A DNA stretch of 64,000 nucleotides from Mycobacterium paraense (GCF_002101815.1 NZ_LQPM01000049.1:1-64000), one strand, 5' to 3'. Positions 11,701 to 19,886 are shown, counted from the stretch's first letter. Notes: generated by a model not told the origin, from the letters alone. Program-made: numbers and translations.

Positions 11701-14700
11701 CGGCGGCTGGCGTAGGCCACCCCGAGGTCCCGCACCAGCGGGGTGATCGACGCGCCGTCGGCGGCGATGTGGTGCACCACGGCCACCAGCACGTGTTCGT
11801 CGTCGGCGACCCGGAAAAGCCTTGCCCGCAGGGGGATCTCGGCCGCCAGGTCGAACGGGTGATGCGCGACGGCGTCGAGGGCCTCGGCCAGCCGGCTTTC
11901 CGGCCAGCCGACGGCGTCGACGACGGCCCAACCGAAGTCGGCCCGCTCGGGAGGAACGATCAGCTGGCGCGGGATGCCGTCGCGCGCGGCAAACAGCGTG
12001 CGCAGGCTCTCCTGGCGGGCCACCACGTCGGCCAGCGCCGCGCCCAGCGCTTCTTCCTCGACGGCGTCCATCCGCCCGCGCAACCGGAGGGCGACCGCCA
12101 TGTTGTAGATCGTCGAGGGACCCTGGAACTGGTCGATGAACCACAACCGGCTCTGGGCGAACGACAGCGGAATCACCGCGGGCCGCTCCACGGCCGTCAA
12201 CGGCTCCAGCCGGGCTTCCTCCCCGCCGATGCGCGTCGCCAACTGGGCAACCGTGGGCGCCTCGAACAACGTGCGCACCGAAAGACCGGCGTCCAGGCCG
12301 CTGTTGACCGCGGCGACCAGGCGCACGGCCGACAGCGAGTCCCCGCCGAGGTCGAAGAACGACTCGTCCACCCCGACCAGCCGCGGCGGCTCCACGCCCA
12401 GGACCTGCGCGTAGATGCCGGCCAGCAGCTCCTCGACCGCGTTGGTCGGGGCGCGATAGTGGTCACCGTCCTGGTATTCGGGCGCCGGCAGCGCCCGGGT
12501 GTCGAGTTTGCCGTTGACGGTCAGCGGCAGCGCCTCGATCGCCACCACCGCGGTCGGCACCATGTAGGCCGGGAGCCGCTCAGCCAGCGCCGCACGCGCC
12601 GACGCGGCGAACGCCGCCGGTTCCGCGATCCCGGTGACGTAGCCGACCAGGCGCTTGTCGCCGGGGCGGTCCTCACGGGCGATCACCGCCGCCTGCTTGA
12701 CGCCGTCCAGCGCGGCGAGCGCTGCCTGGATTTCGCCGAGTTCGATGCGGTACCCGCGGATCTTGACCTGCTTGTCGGCCCGTCCCACGTACCGCAGCTG
12801 CCCGTCAGCGCCCCACCACACCAGGTCCCCGGTGCGATACATCCGTTGCCCGGGCTCCCCCGCGCCGACGAACGGGCAGGCCACGAACCGCGTCGCGCTC
12901 AGCGCCGCCCGCCCCACGTAGCCGTCCGCCACCCCGGCGCCGGCCACGTACAGCTCCCCCACCACGCCCGGCGGGACCGGCCGCAACCACCCGTCGAGCA
13001 CGAAGAACTCGAGATGGGCCAGCGGTACCCCGATGGGGCTGACGACGCTGTCGACGTCGCTGACGACGATCTCCCGGAACGACGCATGCACGGTCGTCTC
13101 CGTGATGCCGTACATGTTGATCAGCCGCGGCTGGCCGGGATGGTTGTCCAGCCAGCTCCGCAGCCGCTGCGGCTCCAGGGCCTCGCCGCCGAACACCACG
13201 GCCTCGAGCTTCAGGCGGGGCTCCGGCTCGGGCTGTGCCGCATCGGCGGTCTGCAACGCGTAAAACGCCGACGGCGTCTGGCTCAGCACGGTGACCTGTT
13301 CGGCCACCAACAACGTGTGCAGGTCCTGCGGCGTACGGACCACCGCGTCGGGCACGATGACCAGCCGGCCACCGTAGAGCAGCGCGCCCCAGATTTCCCA
13401 CACGGAGAAGTCGAAGGCCAGCGAGTGACACTGCGACCACACCTGGCCCGCGAGCTCCAGGTCGGCGTCCAGCGTCTCCAGCAGCCGGGTCACGTTGCGA
13501 TGCGGGATCGCCACGCCCTTGGGGGTTCCGGTGGTGCCCGACGTGTAGATGAGGTAGGCGATGTCGTCCGGGGCCGGTGCGGGCAATGCTGTGCTGGGCT
13601 GGCGGTCGATGGCGGGGTCGTCGATGTCGATGACCGCCACGTCGCGCCCGTCCAGCCGATCGGTCAGGCCGGCGGTCGTGATCGCGGCGATGGGCGCGGC
13701 GTCGTCGAGCACGAATCCCATCCGGGCGGCCGGCACCGTCGGATCGATCGGCACGTACGCGGCCCCGGTCTTGAGCACCGCCAACATCGCCACGACCGCG
13801 TCGGCCGACCGCGGCAGCAACAGCGCGACGCGCTGGCCCGGGCCCACGCCCCGGTCGGTCAAGAAGTGCGCCAACCGGTTGGCCGCCTGTTTGACCTCGC
13901 GGTAGGTCCACGAACGCTCGCCCGCGCTGATCGCCACCGCGTCCGGCGTCCGCGCCACCTGCGCGCCGAACAGCACCGGGATCGACACCGGGACACCGAC
14001 CGGCTGGGTCAACCCCGTGCGATTGCCCCATCGCTGAAGCTGGGCGTGCTCGGCGGCGTCGAGCACGTCCATCGACGACAGCCGCCGCCCCGGGTCGGCG
14101 GTCATCGCCGCCAGCACCCGCTTGAACCGCTCGATCAGCGTTTCGATGTCGGCCGCGTCGAACACCTCGGTGTCGAATTCGACGCGAAGACCGATTTCCG
14201 TGCCCGGCATGGCCTGGACCGCGAGCGGGTAGTGGTTGTATTCGCGATGGGTGAAGTCGGTGATGGCCAACCCGTCCGCGCCCGACAGCGCGGCCGCGTC
14301 GAGCGGGTAGTTCTCGTAGACGAAGAACGTGTCGAACAGCTGGTCCAGGCCCGTGACGCGGTGCATCTCGCTGAGCGCCAGGTGCTGGTGCTCGAGGGTG
14401 TGGTTGTAGGCGTTTTGCAGCTGGTCGAGCAGGTCGGTCGTGGTGGTCGACGCCGCGATGTTCGCCCGCACCGGCACCGTGTTGATCAAGAGGCCCACCA
14501 TCGAGTCCGCGCCGTACAGCTCGGGCGGCCTCCCCGAGACCGTGGTGCCGAAGGCGACGTCGGGCCGGCCGGTCAGCGCCACCAGCAGCCGCGCCCAGGC
14601 GGCCTGCACCACGGTGCTGACGGTGGTGTGGCTGGAGCGCGCCAGCTCGCCGAGCGCCCGCGTGATCTCCTCGGACACCCGAAACGACGCAACGCCTCGC

Positions 14701-15335
14701 GGCCCGAGGCCCGGCCGGCCCGGCGGGGCCAGCAGGGTGGGGGTGTCGAACCCCGCCAGCACCTCACGCCAGGCGCCGCGCGCGGCATCGAGGTCACGGC
14801 CGGTCAGCCAGGTCACGAAGCTGCGGTACTTCGCCGCGGCGGGCAGCCATTGCCCGTGGTAGCTGGCGAATATCTCCGCCAGCAGGATCGGCAGCGACCA
14901 GCCGTCCAGCACGATGTGGTGATTGGTCAGCACCAGTCGGTGCTGATCGTCGGCGGTGCCGATGAGCGCGGCGCGGAATGCGGGCTGGTTGGTGAGGTTG
15001 CAGACCGCGGCGCGTTCGGCGGCGCACACCTGCTCGATCTGCTCGTCGAGGTCCGGGCGGTCCCCGCTCAGGTCGACATAGCGCCACGGCACCACGGGAT
15101 CGGCGGGAATGATCTGCACCGGCTGGTCGAACTTGTCGGAGAATCGGGCCGCCAGGTTGGGGTGGCGGATAACCACCGCGTGCACCGCCTTGCGCAGGCG
15201 GTCCTGATCGACCGGACCGCTCAGCGCGATCTCCAGCTGCACGGCATAGATGTCGTCACCGCCCGAAGCGGTGATGGCATGGAACCACAGCCCCTGCTGC
15301 AAGGGGGTCAGCGGCAATACGTCAGCTATCCGCAT
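2739..15335 (-). CDS. Multimodular NRPS: C-A-PCP / C-A-PCP / C-A-PCP-E / C-PCP (4198 aa)
   Basis: The second peptide synthetase of the cluster. Approximate domains: C1 1-440 (HHIVLDGWS), A1 455-950, PCP1 with GGDS near 999; C2 1050-1500 (HHIAADG), A2 1535-2015, PCP2 near 2060; C3 2113-2560 (HHIAADG), A3 2590-3085, PCP3 near 3131; E 3183-3640 (HHLAVDGVSWRIL, GWFTTKYPV); C4 3654-4090 (HHIVLDGWS); PCP4 with GGDS at Ser4146. All A domains keep TSGTTGTPKG and the NGKLD lysine. My reading of the pocket residues gives DFWSVGMVHK for A1 and A3, close to threonine codes, and DFWTLGAVYK for A2, which I do not assign. The last module has no A domain, and there is no thioesterase or reductase. C1 and C4 each follow an E domain and should accept D-configured donors. 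The ATG overlaps the end of NRPS1 by 14 bases. It resembles mycobacterial Mps2 but has a different module plan. Confidence 0.95.
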   Translation of the reverse strand: MRIADVLPLTPLQQGLWFHAITASGGDDIYAVQLEIALSGPVDQDRLRKAVHAVVIRHPNLAARFSDKFDQPVQIIPADPVVPWRYVDLSGDRPDLDEQIEQVCAAERAAVCNLTNQPAFRAALIGTADDQHRLVLTNHHIVLDGWSLPILLAEIFASYHGQWLPAAAKYRSFVTWLTGRDLDAARGAWREVLAGFDTPTLLAPPGRPGLGPRGVASFRVSEEITRALGELARSSHTTVSTVVQAAWARLLVALTGRPDVAFGTTVSGRPPELYGADSMVGLLINTVPVRANIAASTTTTDLLDQLQNAYNHTLEHQHLALSEMHRVTGLDQLFDTFFVYENYPLDAAALSGADGLAITDFTHREYNHYPLAVQAMPGTEIGLRVEFDTEVFDAADIETLIERFKRVLAAMTADPGRRLSSMDVLDAAEHAQLQRWGNRTGLTQPVGVPVSIPVLFGAQVARTPDAVAISAGERSWTYREVKQAANRLAHFLTDRGVGPGQRVALLLPRSADAVVAMLAVLKTGAAYVPIDPTVPAARMGFVLDDAAPIAAITTAGLTDRLDGRDVAVIDIDDPAIDRQPSTALPAPAPDDIAYLIYTSGTTGTPKGVAIPHRNVTRLLETLDADLELAGQVWSQCHSLAFDFSVWEIWGALLYGGRLVIVPDAVVRTPQDLHTLLVAEQVTVLSQTPSAFYALQTADAAQPEPEPRLKLEAVVFGGEALEPQRLRSWLDNHPGQPRLINMYGITETTVHASFREIVVSDVDSVVSPIGVPLAHLEFFVLDGWLRPVPPGVVGELYVAGAGVADGYVGRAALSATRFVACPFVGAGEPGQRMYRTGDLVWWGADGQLRYVGRADKQVKIRGYRIELGEIQAALAALDGVKQAAVIAREDRPGDKRLVGYVTGIAEPAAFAASARAALAERLPAYMVPTAVVAIEALPLTVNGKLDTRALPAPEYQDGDHYRAPTNAVEELLAGIYAQVLGVEPPRLVGVDESFFDLGGDSLSAVRLVAAVNSGLDAGLSVRTLFEAPTVAQLATRIGGEEARLEPLTAVERPAVIPLSFAQSRLWFIDQFQGPSTIYNMAVALRLRGRMDAVEEEALGAALADVVARQESLRTLFAARDGIPRQLIVPPERADFGWAVVDAVGWPESRLAEALDAVAHHPFDLAAEIPLRARLFRVADDEHVLVAVVHHIAADGASITPLVRDLGVAYASRRVGQAPDWADLPVQYADYTLWQRAQLGDLSDSGSRIAAQLAYWQEALAGMPEHLQLPTDRPYPPVADYRGASVSVDWPAELQQQVARVAREHNATSFMVMQAAMAVLLAKLSASSDVSVGFPIAGRGDPALDELVGFFVNTLVLRVDLTGDPSVAELLAQVRARSLAAYEHQDVPFEVLVERLNPTRSLTHHPLVQVMLAWQSGQGQGATGPAAGLALGGLHATPLPLDTRTARTDLAFSLGETWTDGGEPAGIAGSVEFRTDVFDAAGIETLVARLQRVLVAMTADPARRLSSVDLLDEAEHARLDEVGNRAVLAEPGPVALSVPELFAAQVARAPQAPAVTFAGRSMTYRELDEAANRFAHLLSGHGVGPGACVALLLERSAQAVVAMLAVLKTGAAYLAIDPALPAARVGFMLDDAAPVAAVTTAGLAERLAGRELTVIDVDDPAREAQPATAPPAPAADDIAYLIYTSGTTGTPKGVAIAHRNLAHLAPSTPTSLPVNQVWTQCHSYAFDFSVWEIWAALLGGGRLVVVPPSVVTSPDDFHDLLARERVNVLTQTPSAVAALSPQRLESEALLLGGEACSAEVVDQWAPGRVVINAYGPTEATVYASMSAPLRPGSGAAPIGAPVSTAALFVLDESLRRVPAGVVGELYVAGRGVGVGYVGRTALTASRFVACPFAGADAPGTRMYRTGDLVRWRADGQLQYLGRADEQVKIRGYRIEPGEVRAALAALDGVEQAVVVAREDRPGDKRLVGYITGTADPAAARSALAERLPAYLVPAAVVRLAALPLTVNGKLDARALPAPEYDATDRYRAPTNPAEEILAGIYAQVLGVERVGVDDSFFDLGGDSLSAMRLVAAINSGLGAAVAVRAVFEAPTVAQLATRIHGGEGGLEPLVAGPRPEVVPLSFAQNRLWFIDQLQGPSPVYNLAVALRLRGRLDADAFCAALADVVGRHESLRTLFTAPDGIPQQLVLPAERADFGWDVVDATAWSPDRLQDAVEETARHSFDLAAEIPLRAKLFGVADDEHVLVAVVHHIAADGLSIAPLVRDIAVAYASRCVGQAPGWTPLPVQYIDYTLWQRAQFGDLSDSDSPIAAQLEYWQRALAGMPERLGLPTDRPYPPVADQRGASVAVRWPVELQQQVVRVAREHNATNFMVMQAALAVLLAKLSASSDVAVGFPIGGRRDPALDELVGFFVNTLVLRVDVAGDPSVAELLAQVRARSLAAYEHQDVPFEVVVERLNPTRSLTHHPLVQVMLAWRTLHNTTGDPAAGFASGELELTQMPVDTGTARMDLALSLEEHLDADGEPAGIAGVVEFRTDVFDAASIETLIERLQRVLVEMTADPTRRLSSIAVLDDVERARLDDWGNRAALTGPASAPVSIPELFAAQVARVPDAAALTFEGRSMTYRELDEASNRLAHRLAGGGVGPGRRVALLLPRSAEAIVAILAAVKTGAAYVPIDPAVPEARMQFVLGDAAPVAAITTAEYRPRLDGRDLLIIDVDDAGDPAVDGRAARSVACPDDVAYIIYTSGTTGTPKGVAVPHRNVTRLLETLAGDMELAGRVWSQCHSLAFDFSVWEIWGALLYGGRVVVVPDPVVRSPEDLHALLVAERVSILSQTPSAFYALQAADALQPELGSQLRLDAVVFGGEALEPQRLRAWLDSHPSRPRLINMYGITETTVHASFREIVAGDVETAVSPIGVPLGHLGFFVLDGSLQPVPPGVVGELYVAGAGLAHGYVGRSGLTGTRFVACPFGGPGARMYRTGDLMCWGADGQLRYMGRADEQVKIRGYRIELGEVQATLNGLDGVEQAVVIAREDRPGDKRLVGYVTGTVDPAEARAALAERLPAYMVPAAVVALDALPLTVNGKLDTRALPAPEYQDVDHYRAPADAVEEILAGIYAQVLGLERVGVQESFFELGGDSILSMQVVARARAAGVVCRPRDIFVEQTVAKLARVAGVVADDAEAIDEGFGAVVATPIMRWLQSVDGPVSEFNQTVLVQAPVGVTSSDVVAVLQALIDRHATLRLRVSDDGADGAEGWSLTVPEPGAVDARGCLQTVDVLSDDAVLAARSRLNPAAGVMLSALWAAPTGQLLLIVHHLAVDGVSWRILLEDLNLAWAQHRGGQQVVLPAPRTSFARWAALLAEHAHRPAVVEQAPAWRQIAAQPSRLPAVQPAVDTYATAGNLAVELDAETTRMLLGEVPAAFHAGIHEILLIAFALACAEFLGSGAAPIVIDAEGHGRQEELDHNVDLSRTVGWFTTKYPVALAVGGLDWAQVLAGGAGLGAVIKDAKEQLRALPDGLTYGLLRYLNSDVDLEGSDPTIGFNYLGRLGAAATEVSGDIWEIRQDGWSVTGVAAATPMPLMHTVELNAGTLDADTGPRLRAGWTWAPSALDQAQVSRLSRLWFDALAGICAHVRGGGGGLTPSDIAPARLSQLQIDELARQYRIADVLPLTPLQQGLLFHASTAQGGDDVYAVQLDVTLSGRLDQHRLRDAVHTVVARHPNLAARFSARFDQPVQIIPADPVVPWRYLDLSGGDVDPDEQIQQICAAERAAVYDLADHPALRVALIRTAEDRHRFVLTNHHIVLDGWSLPILLGELFASYYGQRLPAAGSYRRFVSWLAGRDLEGARAVWRDMFAGFDAPTLVGPPDWFGLGRRGVASFRVPEQTTRALTELARSRHTTVSTVLQAAWAQLLMWLTGQRDVAFGAVVSGRPAEVPGADSMVGLFINTVPVRASIGSGTTAADLLDQLQGDHNRTLDHQHLALSEIHRATGHARLFDTVFVYENYPADAAALSGTDGLAITEISNRDYYHYPLTVQALPGRELELHVQFRADVFDQADIEALIERFQDTLVAMTTDPARPLSSVEWHDEGRHARADRSGNHLPAPAASGPENHHNGDGHHAPTSLVEQILTGIYTQVLGVDRVGVDESFFDLGGDSLAAMRATATINTALDANLEVTALFETPSVRRLSQRLGGPARAVEEVPVIPDL

Positions 15336-18300
15336 ATTGCCGCTGAAGCTCGTCGATTTGTTGCTGGCTGAGACCGGCGGCGATGTCGGAGGGCGTCAAC
15401 CCGCCGCCGCCGCCTCGCACGTGCGCGCAGATGCCGGCCAACGCGTCGAACCACAACCGGTTCAGCCGGCTGACCAGCGCCTGATCCAAGGCCGAAGGCG
15501 CCCACGTCCAGCGGGCGTGCAGCTGCGGGCCGGCAGCGCCGTCGACCGTGCTGGCGTTGAGCTCCACGGTGTGCATCAGCGGCATGGGGATGGCCGCGGC
15601 CACGTCGGTGACCGACCAGCCATCCTGGCTGAGCCGCCAAACGTCGCCCGACACCTCGGCCGCCGCGCCCAGCCGGCCCAGGTAGTTGAAGCCGATCGGC
15701 GGGTCGGCCGGGGCCAGATCGACGTCGCTGTTCAAGTAGCGCAACGCCCCATAGGTCAAGCCGTCCGGCAGCGCGCGAAGCTGCTCCTTGGCGTCTTTGA
15801 CGACTGCCCCCAGCCCCGCGTCACCGGCCACCACCCGCGCCCAGTCCGGCCCCTCCACCGCGAGCGACACCGGGTACTTGGTCGTGAACCAGCCGACCGT
15901 GCGGGACAGGTCGACATGCGGGGCCAGCTCCTCCTGGCGCCCGTGACCCTCCACGTCGATGACGATCGGCGCGCCGCCGCCGCCGACGAATTCGGCGACC
16001 GCCAAGGCGAACGCGATCAACAGGATGTCGTGCACCCCGGCGTGAAAGGCCGCCGGCACCTCGTCCAGCAACGCCCGGGTGGTCTCGGCGTCCAGCTGCG
16101 CCGACAGGGTGCCCGCGCTCGCATAGGTATCCATGTCGGGGCGCACCGCCGGCAGCGCCAAGGGCGCCGCCGCGATCTGCCGCCAGGCGTCGGCCTGTGC
16201 CACCACCTCCGGGCGGCGCGCGTGCTCGGCCAGCAGCGACGCCCAGCGGGCGAACGAGGTTCCGGGCGACGGCAACACCAACTGCTGCCCACCGCGGTGC
16301 TGGGCCCACGCAATGTTGAGGTCCTCGAGCAGGATCCGCCAGGACACCCCGTCGACGGCCAGGTGGTGCACGATCAGCACCAACTGCCCGGTGTCGGCCA
16401 CCCACAGCGCGCTCAGCATGGCCCCGGCCGCCGGATTCAGCCGCGACCGCGCCTCGATCACCGCCTCGTCGGACAGCGCCGGCACCGTGCGCACGCACCC
16501 GCGGGCATCCACCGAGCCGGGCTCGGGCATCGTCAACGACCAGCCCCCGGCGCCGTCGTCCTCGACGCGCAGCCGCAGCGTGGCGTGCCGGTCCAGCACG
16601 GCCTGCAACACCGCGACCACGTCGGTCTCCGTCACCCCGGCGGGGGCCTGCACGGACACCGTCTGGTTGAACTGGTCGACCGGTCCCTCGACTTCGCGCA
16701 GCCAGCGCATGATCGGTGTCGCGACCGCCGGGCCGAGGCCCTCGTCGCTCACGTCGGCGTCGCCGGTGGCGACGTCGGCCACCCGGGCCAGTTGGGCCAC
16801 GGTCTGCTCGACGAAGATGTCGCGCGGCCGGCACACCACCCCGGCGGCCCGCGCGCGCGCCACCACCTGCATCGACAAGATGCTGTCCCCGCCGAGCTCG
16901 AAGAACGACTCGTCGACCCCGACCCGCTCCAGCCCCAGCACCTGCGCGTAGATGTCGGCCAGGATCTCCTCGACCGCGTTGCCCGGGGCCCGGTACCGAT
17001 CGACGTCCTGGTATTCGGGGGCGGGCAGGGCGCGCTTGTCGAGTTTGCCGTTGACCGTCAGGGGCACCGCGTCGATCACCACCACCGCGGCCGGCACCAT
17101 GTACGCCGGCAACCGCTCGGCCAGTGCGGCGCGCGCGGCGGCCGCTTCGGCGGTGCCCGTCACGTACCCGACCAGGCGCTTGTCGCCGGGGCGGTCCTCG
17201 CGCGCGATCACCACCGCCTGCTCGACCCCGTCCAGTTCGGCGAGGGCGGCTTGGACTTCACCGAGCTCGATGCGGTAGCCGCGGATCTTGACCTGCTGAT
17301 CGGCGCGCCCCACGTAACGCAGCTCGCCGTCGGCGCCCCACCACGCCAGGTCCCCGGTGCGATACATGCGCGTCCCGGGCTCCCCGAACGGGCACGCCAC
17401 AAACCGGGTCGACGTCAGGCCCGGCCGCCGCCAGTACCCGCATCCCGCGCCGCCGCCGGCCACATACAGCTCCCCCACCACCCCGGGCGGGACGGCCTGC
17501 ATCCAGCTATCGAGCACGAAGAACGCGTACTGGCCCAACGGCACGCCGATGGGGCTGGCGGAGCGCTCGACGTCATCGGGGAGGATCTCCCGGAACGACG
17601 CGTGCACGGTCGTCTCCGTCGTGCCGTACAAGTTGAGCAGCCGCGGTGATCCCGGGTGATTGTCGAGCCACGTCCGCAGCCGCTGCGGTTCCAGTGCCTC
17701 GCCGGCGAAGATGACTGCCCGAAGTTGCAGTTGACGTCCTTGTTCGGGCGCGAGCGCGTCCACGGTCTGCAGCGCATAGAACGCCGACGGGGTCTGGCTC
17801 AGGACTTCGACCCGTTCTTTGACCAACAGCGCATGGAACTCTTCGGGCGACCGGGCCACCGATTCGGGGACCACCACCAGGCGGCCGCCGGACAGCAGCG
17901 CACCCCAGATCTCGCACACCGAGACGTCGAAGGCCAGCGAATGCCACTGCGACCACACCTGCCCCGGCGACAGCTCGACGTCCAGGGACTCCAGCAGCCG
18001 GGTCACGTTGTGGTGGGTGATGGCCACCCCTTTGGGGACCCCGGTGGTCCCCGAGGTGTAGATGAGGTAGGCGATGTTGTCCGGCTCCGGCACCGGCGGC
18101 GCCGGGCTGGATTCGCCGACGGCACGGTCGGCGATCTCGGCGATGTCGATGATCAGCAGGTCGCGCCCGTCCAGCCGGCCGGCCAGGCCGGCGGCGGTGA
18201 TCGCCGCGATCGGCGCGGCGTCATCGAGCATGAACTCGACCCGGGCGGCCGGCACCGCCGGGTCGATCGGCACGTACGCCGCTCCGGTTTTGAGCACCGC

Positions 18301-19881
18301 CAGAATCGCCACGATCGCCTCGGCCGACCGCGGCAGCAACAGCGCCACCCGTTGCCCCGGCCCCACCCCGTGGCCGGCCAGGAGGTGCGCCAACCTGTTA
18401 GCGGTCCGGTCAACCTCGCCGTAGGTCCACGATGAATCCCCGAAGGTGATCGCCACCGCATCCGCGGCGCGGGCGGCCTGCTCGGCGAACAGCGCGGGAA
18501 TCGACCGCGACGCGCCGCCCGGCCGGCTCAGCACCGCGCGGTTGCCCCAGCCGTCGAGCCCGTCCAGCTCGGCGGCATCGCGAAGATCCATCGACGAGAG
18601 CCGCCGCCCCGGATCGGCGGTCATCGCCGCCAGCGCCCGGCCCAGCCGTCCCGCCAATTCCGAGACGTCGAGCTTCGCCAGCGGGCCCCCGGCGCCCGCC
18701 GTGCTGAGGAAGAGCTGGTCGCCGCCGCCGGAGAAGATCAGCGCGAAGGCGCCCACCTGGACGGGATTGGTGAACGACGCCGACGCCGCGACGCCGGCGA
18801 AGTCCATCGTCATCTTCGACGGCATGAAATTGACGCTCACCCGGTCGGCTCGCTGTCCCGCGCCGCGCGGGTCGCCCTTGCGTTCGAGCGCGTGCACGGG
18901 GAACCGCTGATGGTCCAGCGCCTCCCGTATTCGCGCGTCGACGTACGCACAGAAAGCGGCGACCGTGGATTCCGGCGACACACCCAACACCAGCGGCACG
19001 ACCCCGGAAAGCATGCCGGGCAGCGTCTTTGACTCCGGTCGCACTCGCCTGCTGACCGGGAAGTCGAGCACCACATCGGAGCCCTCGGAGCACCAGCCAC
19101 GCACCAGCAGCGCACACGCCGCGGTGATGACCGACGACCGGGGCATTTTCCACGAGTCGGACAATTCCTGAACGCGCCGGAGGACGGCAGCGTCCAGCCG
19201 AACGGGCGCGGAAGGCGCGGACTGGTCCTCCTCATCCGCGGCCGGAAGGAACCCGCTAGGGGTGCCGCTTTCCGGTGGAAGATTTCTGGCCCAGTAGTCC
19301 TGATCGTCCAGATAGTCGGCGGACGCTTCGTATTCCGACTCGCATCGAACCAGGTCCTGCAGCGACCCGAAGAAGGCCGGAGGAACGGGTGCGTTCGCAA
19401 CAATGGCCGCGTAGACGGTTGCAATCCGATTCGCGATCAGCGTAATTCCGGAGCCGTCCACAATCATGTGGTGGAAGCAACCGAACAAATAGAATTCGTC
19501 GGACCATGTCTGGAATAAAGCGAATTTGAACAGCGGGCCGGACGCGGGCATCGGTGTGCGTTGGATCGATAGCGCCATGCGACGGGCTTCCTGCACCGGA
19601 TGGCGGGTGTCGCTCAGGTCGTGGAAGGCCATCTCGAAGTCCGGGTAATCGATCGCCTTCTGGAAGACGTGGCCGTCCACCTCGAAAATGGCGGCCCTGG
19701 CCGGTTCGGCCTCCCGCATCACGTGATGGATCGCGCGCTGCAGCAGTTCGCGGTCTACCGCGCCGTCGAATCGCACGAGGACGCCGAGCTGCCACTCCGT
19801 GCCGGAGCGACCCGTTTCCTGCGCGAGCCAAATGTCCAGCTGTCCCCGCGTCAGCGGGAGAGTCCGGTCATCAAGTTCCAT
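15322..19881 (-). CDS. Initiating NRPS: starter C-A-PCP-E (1519 aa)
   Basis: The first synthetase of the assembly line. The N-terminus MELDDRTLPLTRGQLDIWLA resembles the start of mycobacterial Mps1, in which a starter C domain N-acylates residue 1 with a fatty acid. Domains: C 1-430 with HHMIVDG near 137; A about 455-957 with TSGTTGVPKG and the NGKLD lysine; PCP with GGDS near 1000; E 1050-1500 with HHLAVDGVSWRIL and GWFTTKYPV. Residue 1 is therefore expected to be D. The pocket residues read DVCSIALVHK; I cannot assign the substrate. The ATG lies 5 bases after the mbtH stop, so the two are translationally linked. The C-terminus QQQIDELQRQYADS runs into NRPS2 through a one-base frame difference (see findings). 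Confidence 0.95.
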   Translation of the reverse strand: MELDDRTLPLTRGQLDIWLAQETGRSGTEWQLGVLVRFDGAVDRELLQRAIHHVMREAEPARAAIFEVDGHVFQKAIDYPDFEMAFHDLSDTRHPVQEARRMALSIQRTPMPASGPLFKFALFQTWSDEFYLFGCFHHMIVDGSGITLIANRIATVYAAIVANAPVPPAFFGSLQDLVRCESEYEASADYLDDQDYWARNLPPESGTPSGFLPAADEEDQSAPSAPVRLDAAVLRRVQELSDSWKMPRSSVITAACALLVRGWCSEGSDVVLDFPVSRRVRPESKTLPGMLSGVVPLVLGVSPESTVAAFCAYVDARIREALDHQRFPVHALERKGDPRGAGQRADRVSVNFMPSKMTMDFAGVAASASFTNPVQVGAFALIFSGGGDQLFLSTAGAGGPLAKLDVSELAGRLGRALAAMTADPGRRLSSMDLRDAAELDGLDGWGNRAVLSRPGGASRSIPALFAEQAARAADAVAITFGDSSWTYGEVDRTANRLAHLLAGHGVGPGQRVALLLPRSAEAIVAILAVLKTGAAYVPIDPAVPAARVEFMLDDAAPIAAITAAGLAGRLDGRDLLIIDIAEIADRAVGESSPAPPVPEPDNIAYLIYTSGTTGVPKGVAITHHNVTRLLESLDVELSPGQVWSQWHSLAFDVSVCEIWGALLSGGRLVVVPESVARSPEEFHALLVKERVEVLSQTPSAFYALQTVDALAPEQGRQLQLRAVIFAGEALEPQRLRTWLDNHPGSPRLLNLYGTTETTVHASFREILPDDVERSASPIGVPLGQYAFFVLDSWMQAVPPGVVGELYVAGGGAGCGYWRRPGLTSTRFVACPFGEPGTRMYRTGDLAWWGADGELRYVGRADQQVKIRGYRIELGEVQAALAELDGVEQAVVIAREDRPGDKRLVGYVTGTAEAAAARAALAERLPAYMVPAAVVVIDAVPLTVNGKLDKRALPAPEYQDVDRYRAPGNAVEEILADIYAQVLGLERVGVDESFFELGGDSILSMQVVARARAAGVVCRPRDIFVEQTVAQLARVADVATGDADVSDEGLGPAVATPIMRWLREVEGPVDQFNQTVSVQAPAGVTETDVVAVLQAVLDRHATLRLRVEDDGAGGWSLTMPEPGSVDARGCVRTVPALSDEAVIEARSRLNPAAGAMLSALWVADTGQLVLIVHHLAVDGVSWRILLEDLNIAWAQHRGGQQLVLPSPGTSFARWASLLAEHARRPEVVAQADAWRQIAAAPLALPAVRPDMDTYASAGTLSAQLDAETTRALLDEVPAAFHAGVHDILLIAFALAVAEFVGGGGAPIVIDVEGHGRQEELAPHVDLSRTVGWFTTKYPVSLAVEGPDWARVVAGDAGLGAVVKDAKEQLRALPDGLTYGALRYLNSDVDLAPADPPIGFNYLGRLGAAAEVSGDVWRLSQDGWSVTDVAAAIPMPLMHTVELNASTVDGAAGPQLHARWTWAPSALDQALVSRLNRLWFDALAGICAHVRGGGGGLTPSDIAAGLSQQQIDELQRQYADS

Positions 19882-19886
19882 CCGGG

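Noticed and set aside
10068..15371. 1767-residue plus-strand open frame opposite NRPS2
   Set aside because: It is the antisense shadow of a GC-rich NRPS: composition is dominated by Arg, Gly, His and Gln, and there is no family motif. The same holds for 3006-5621, 5643-8933, 15250-17649, 27928-30591 and 59566-61503.
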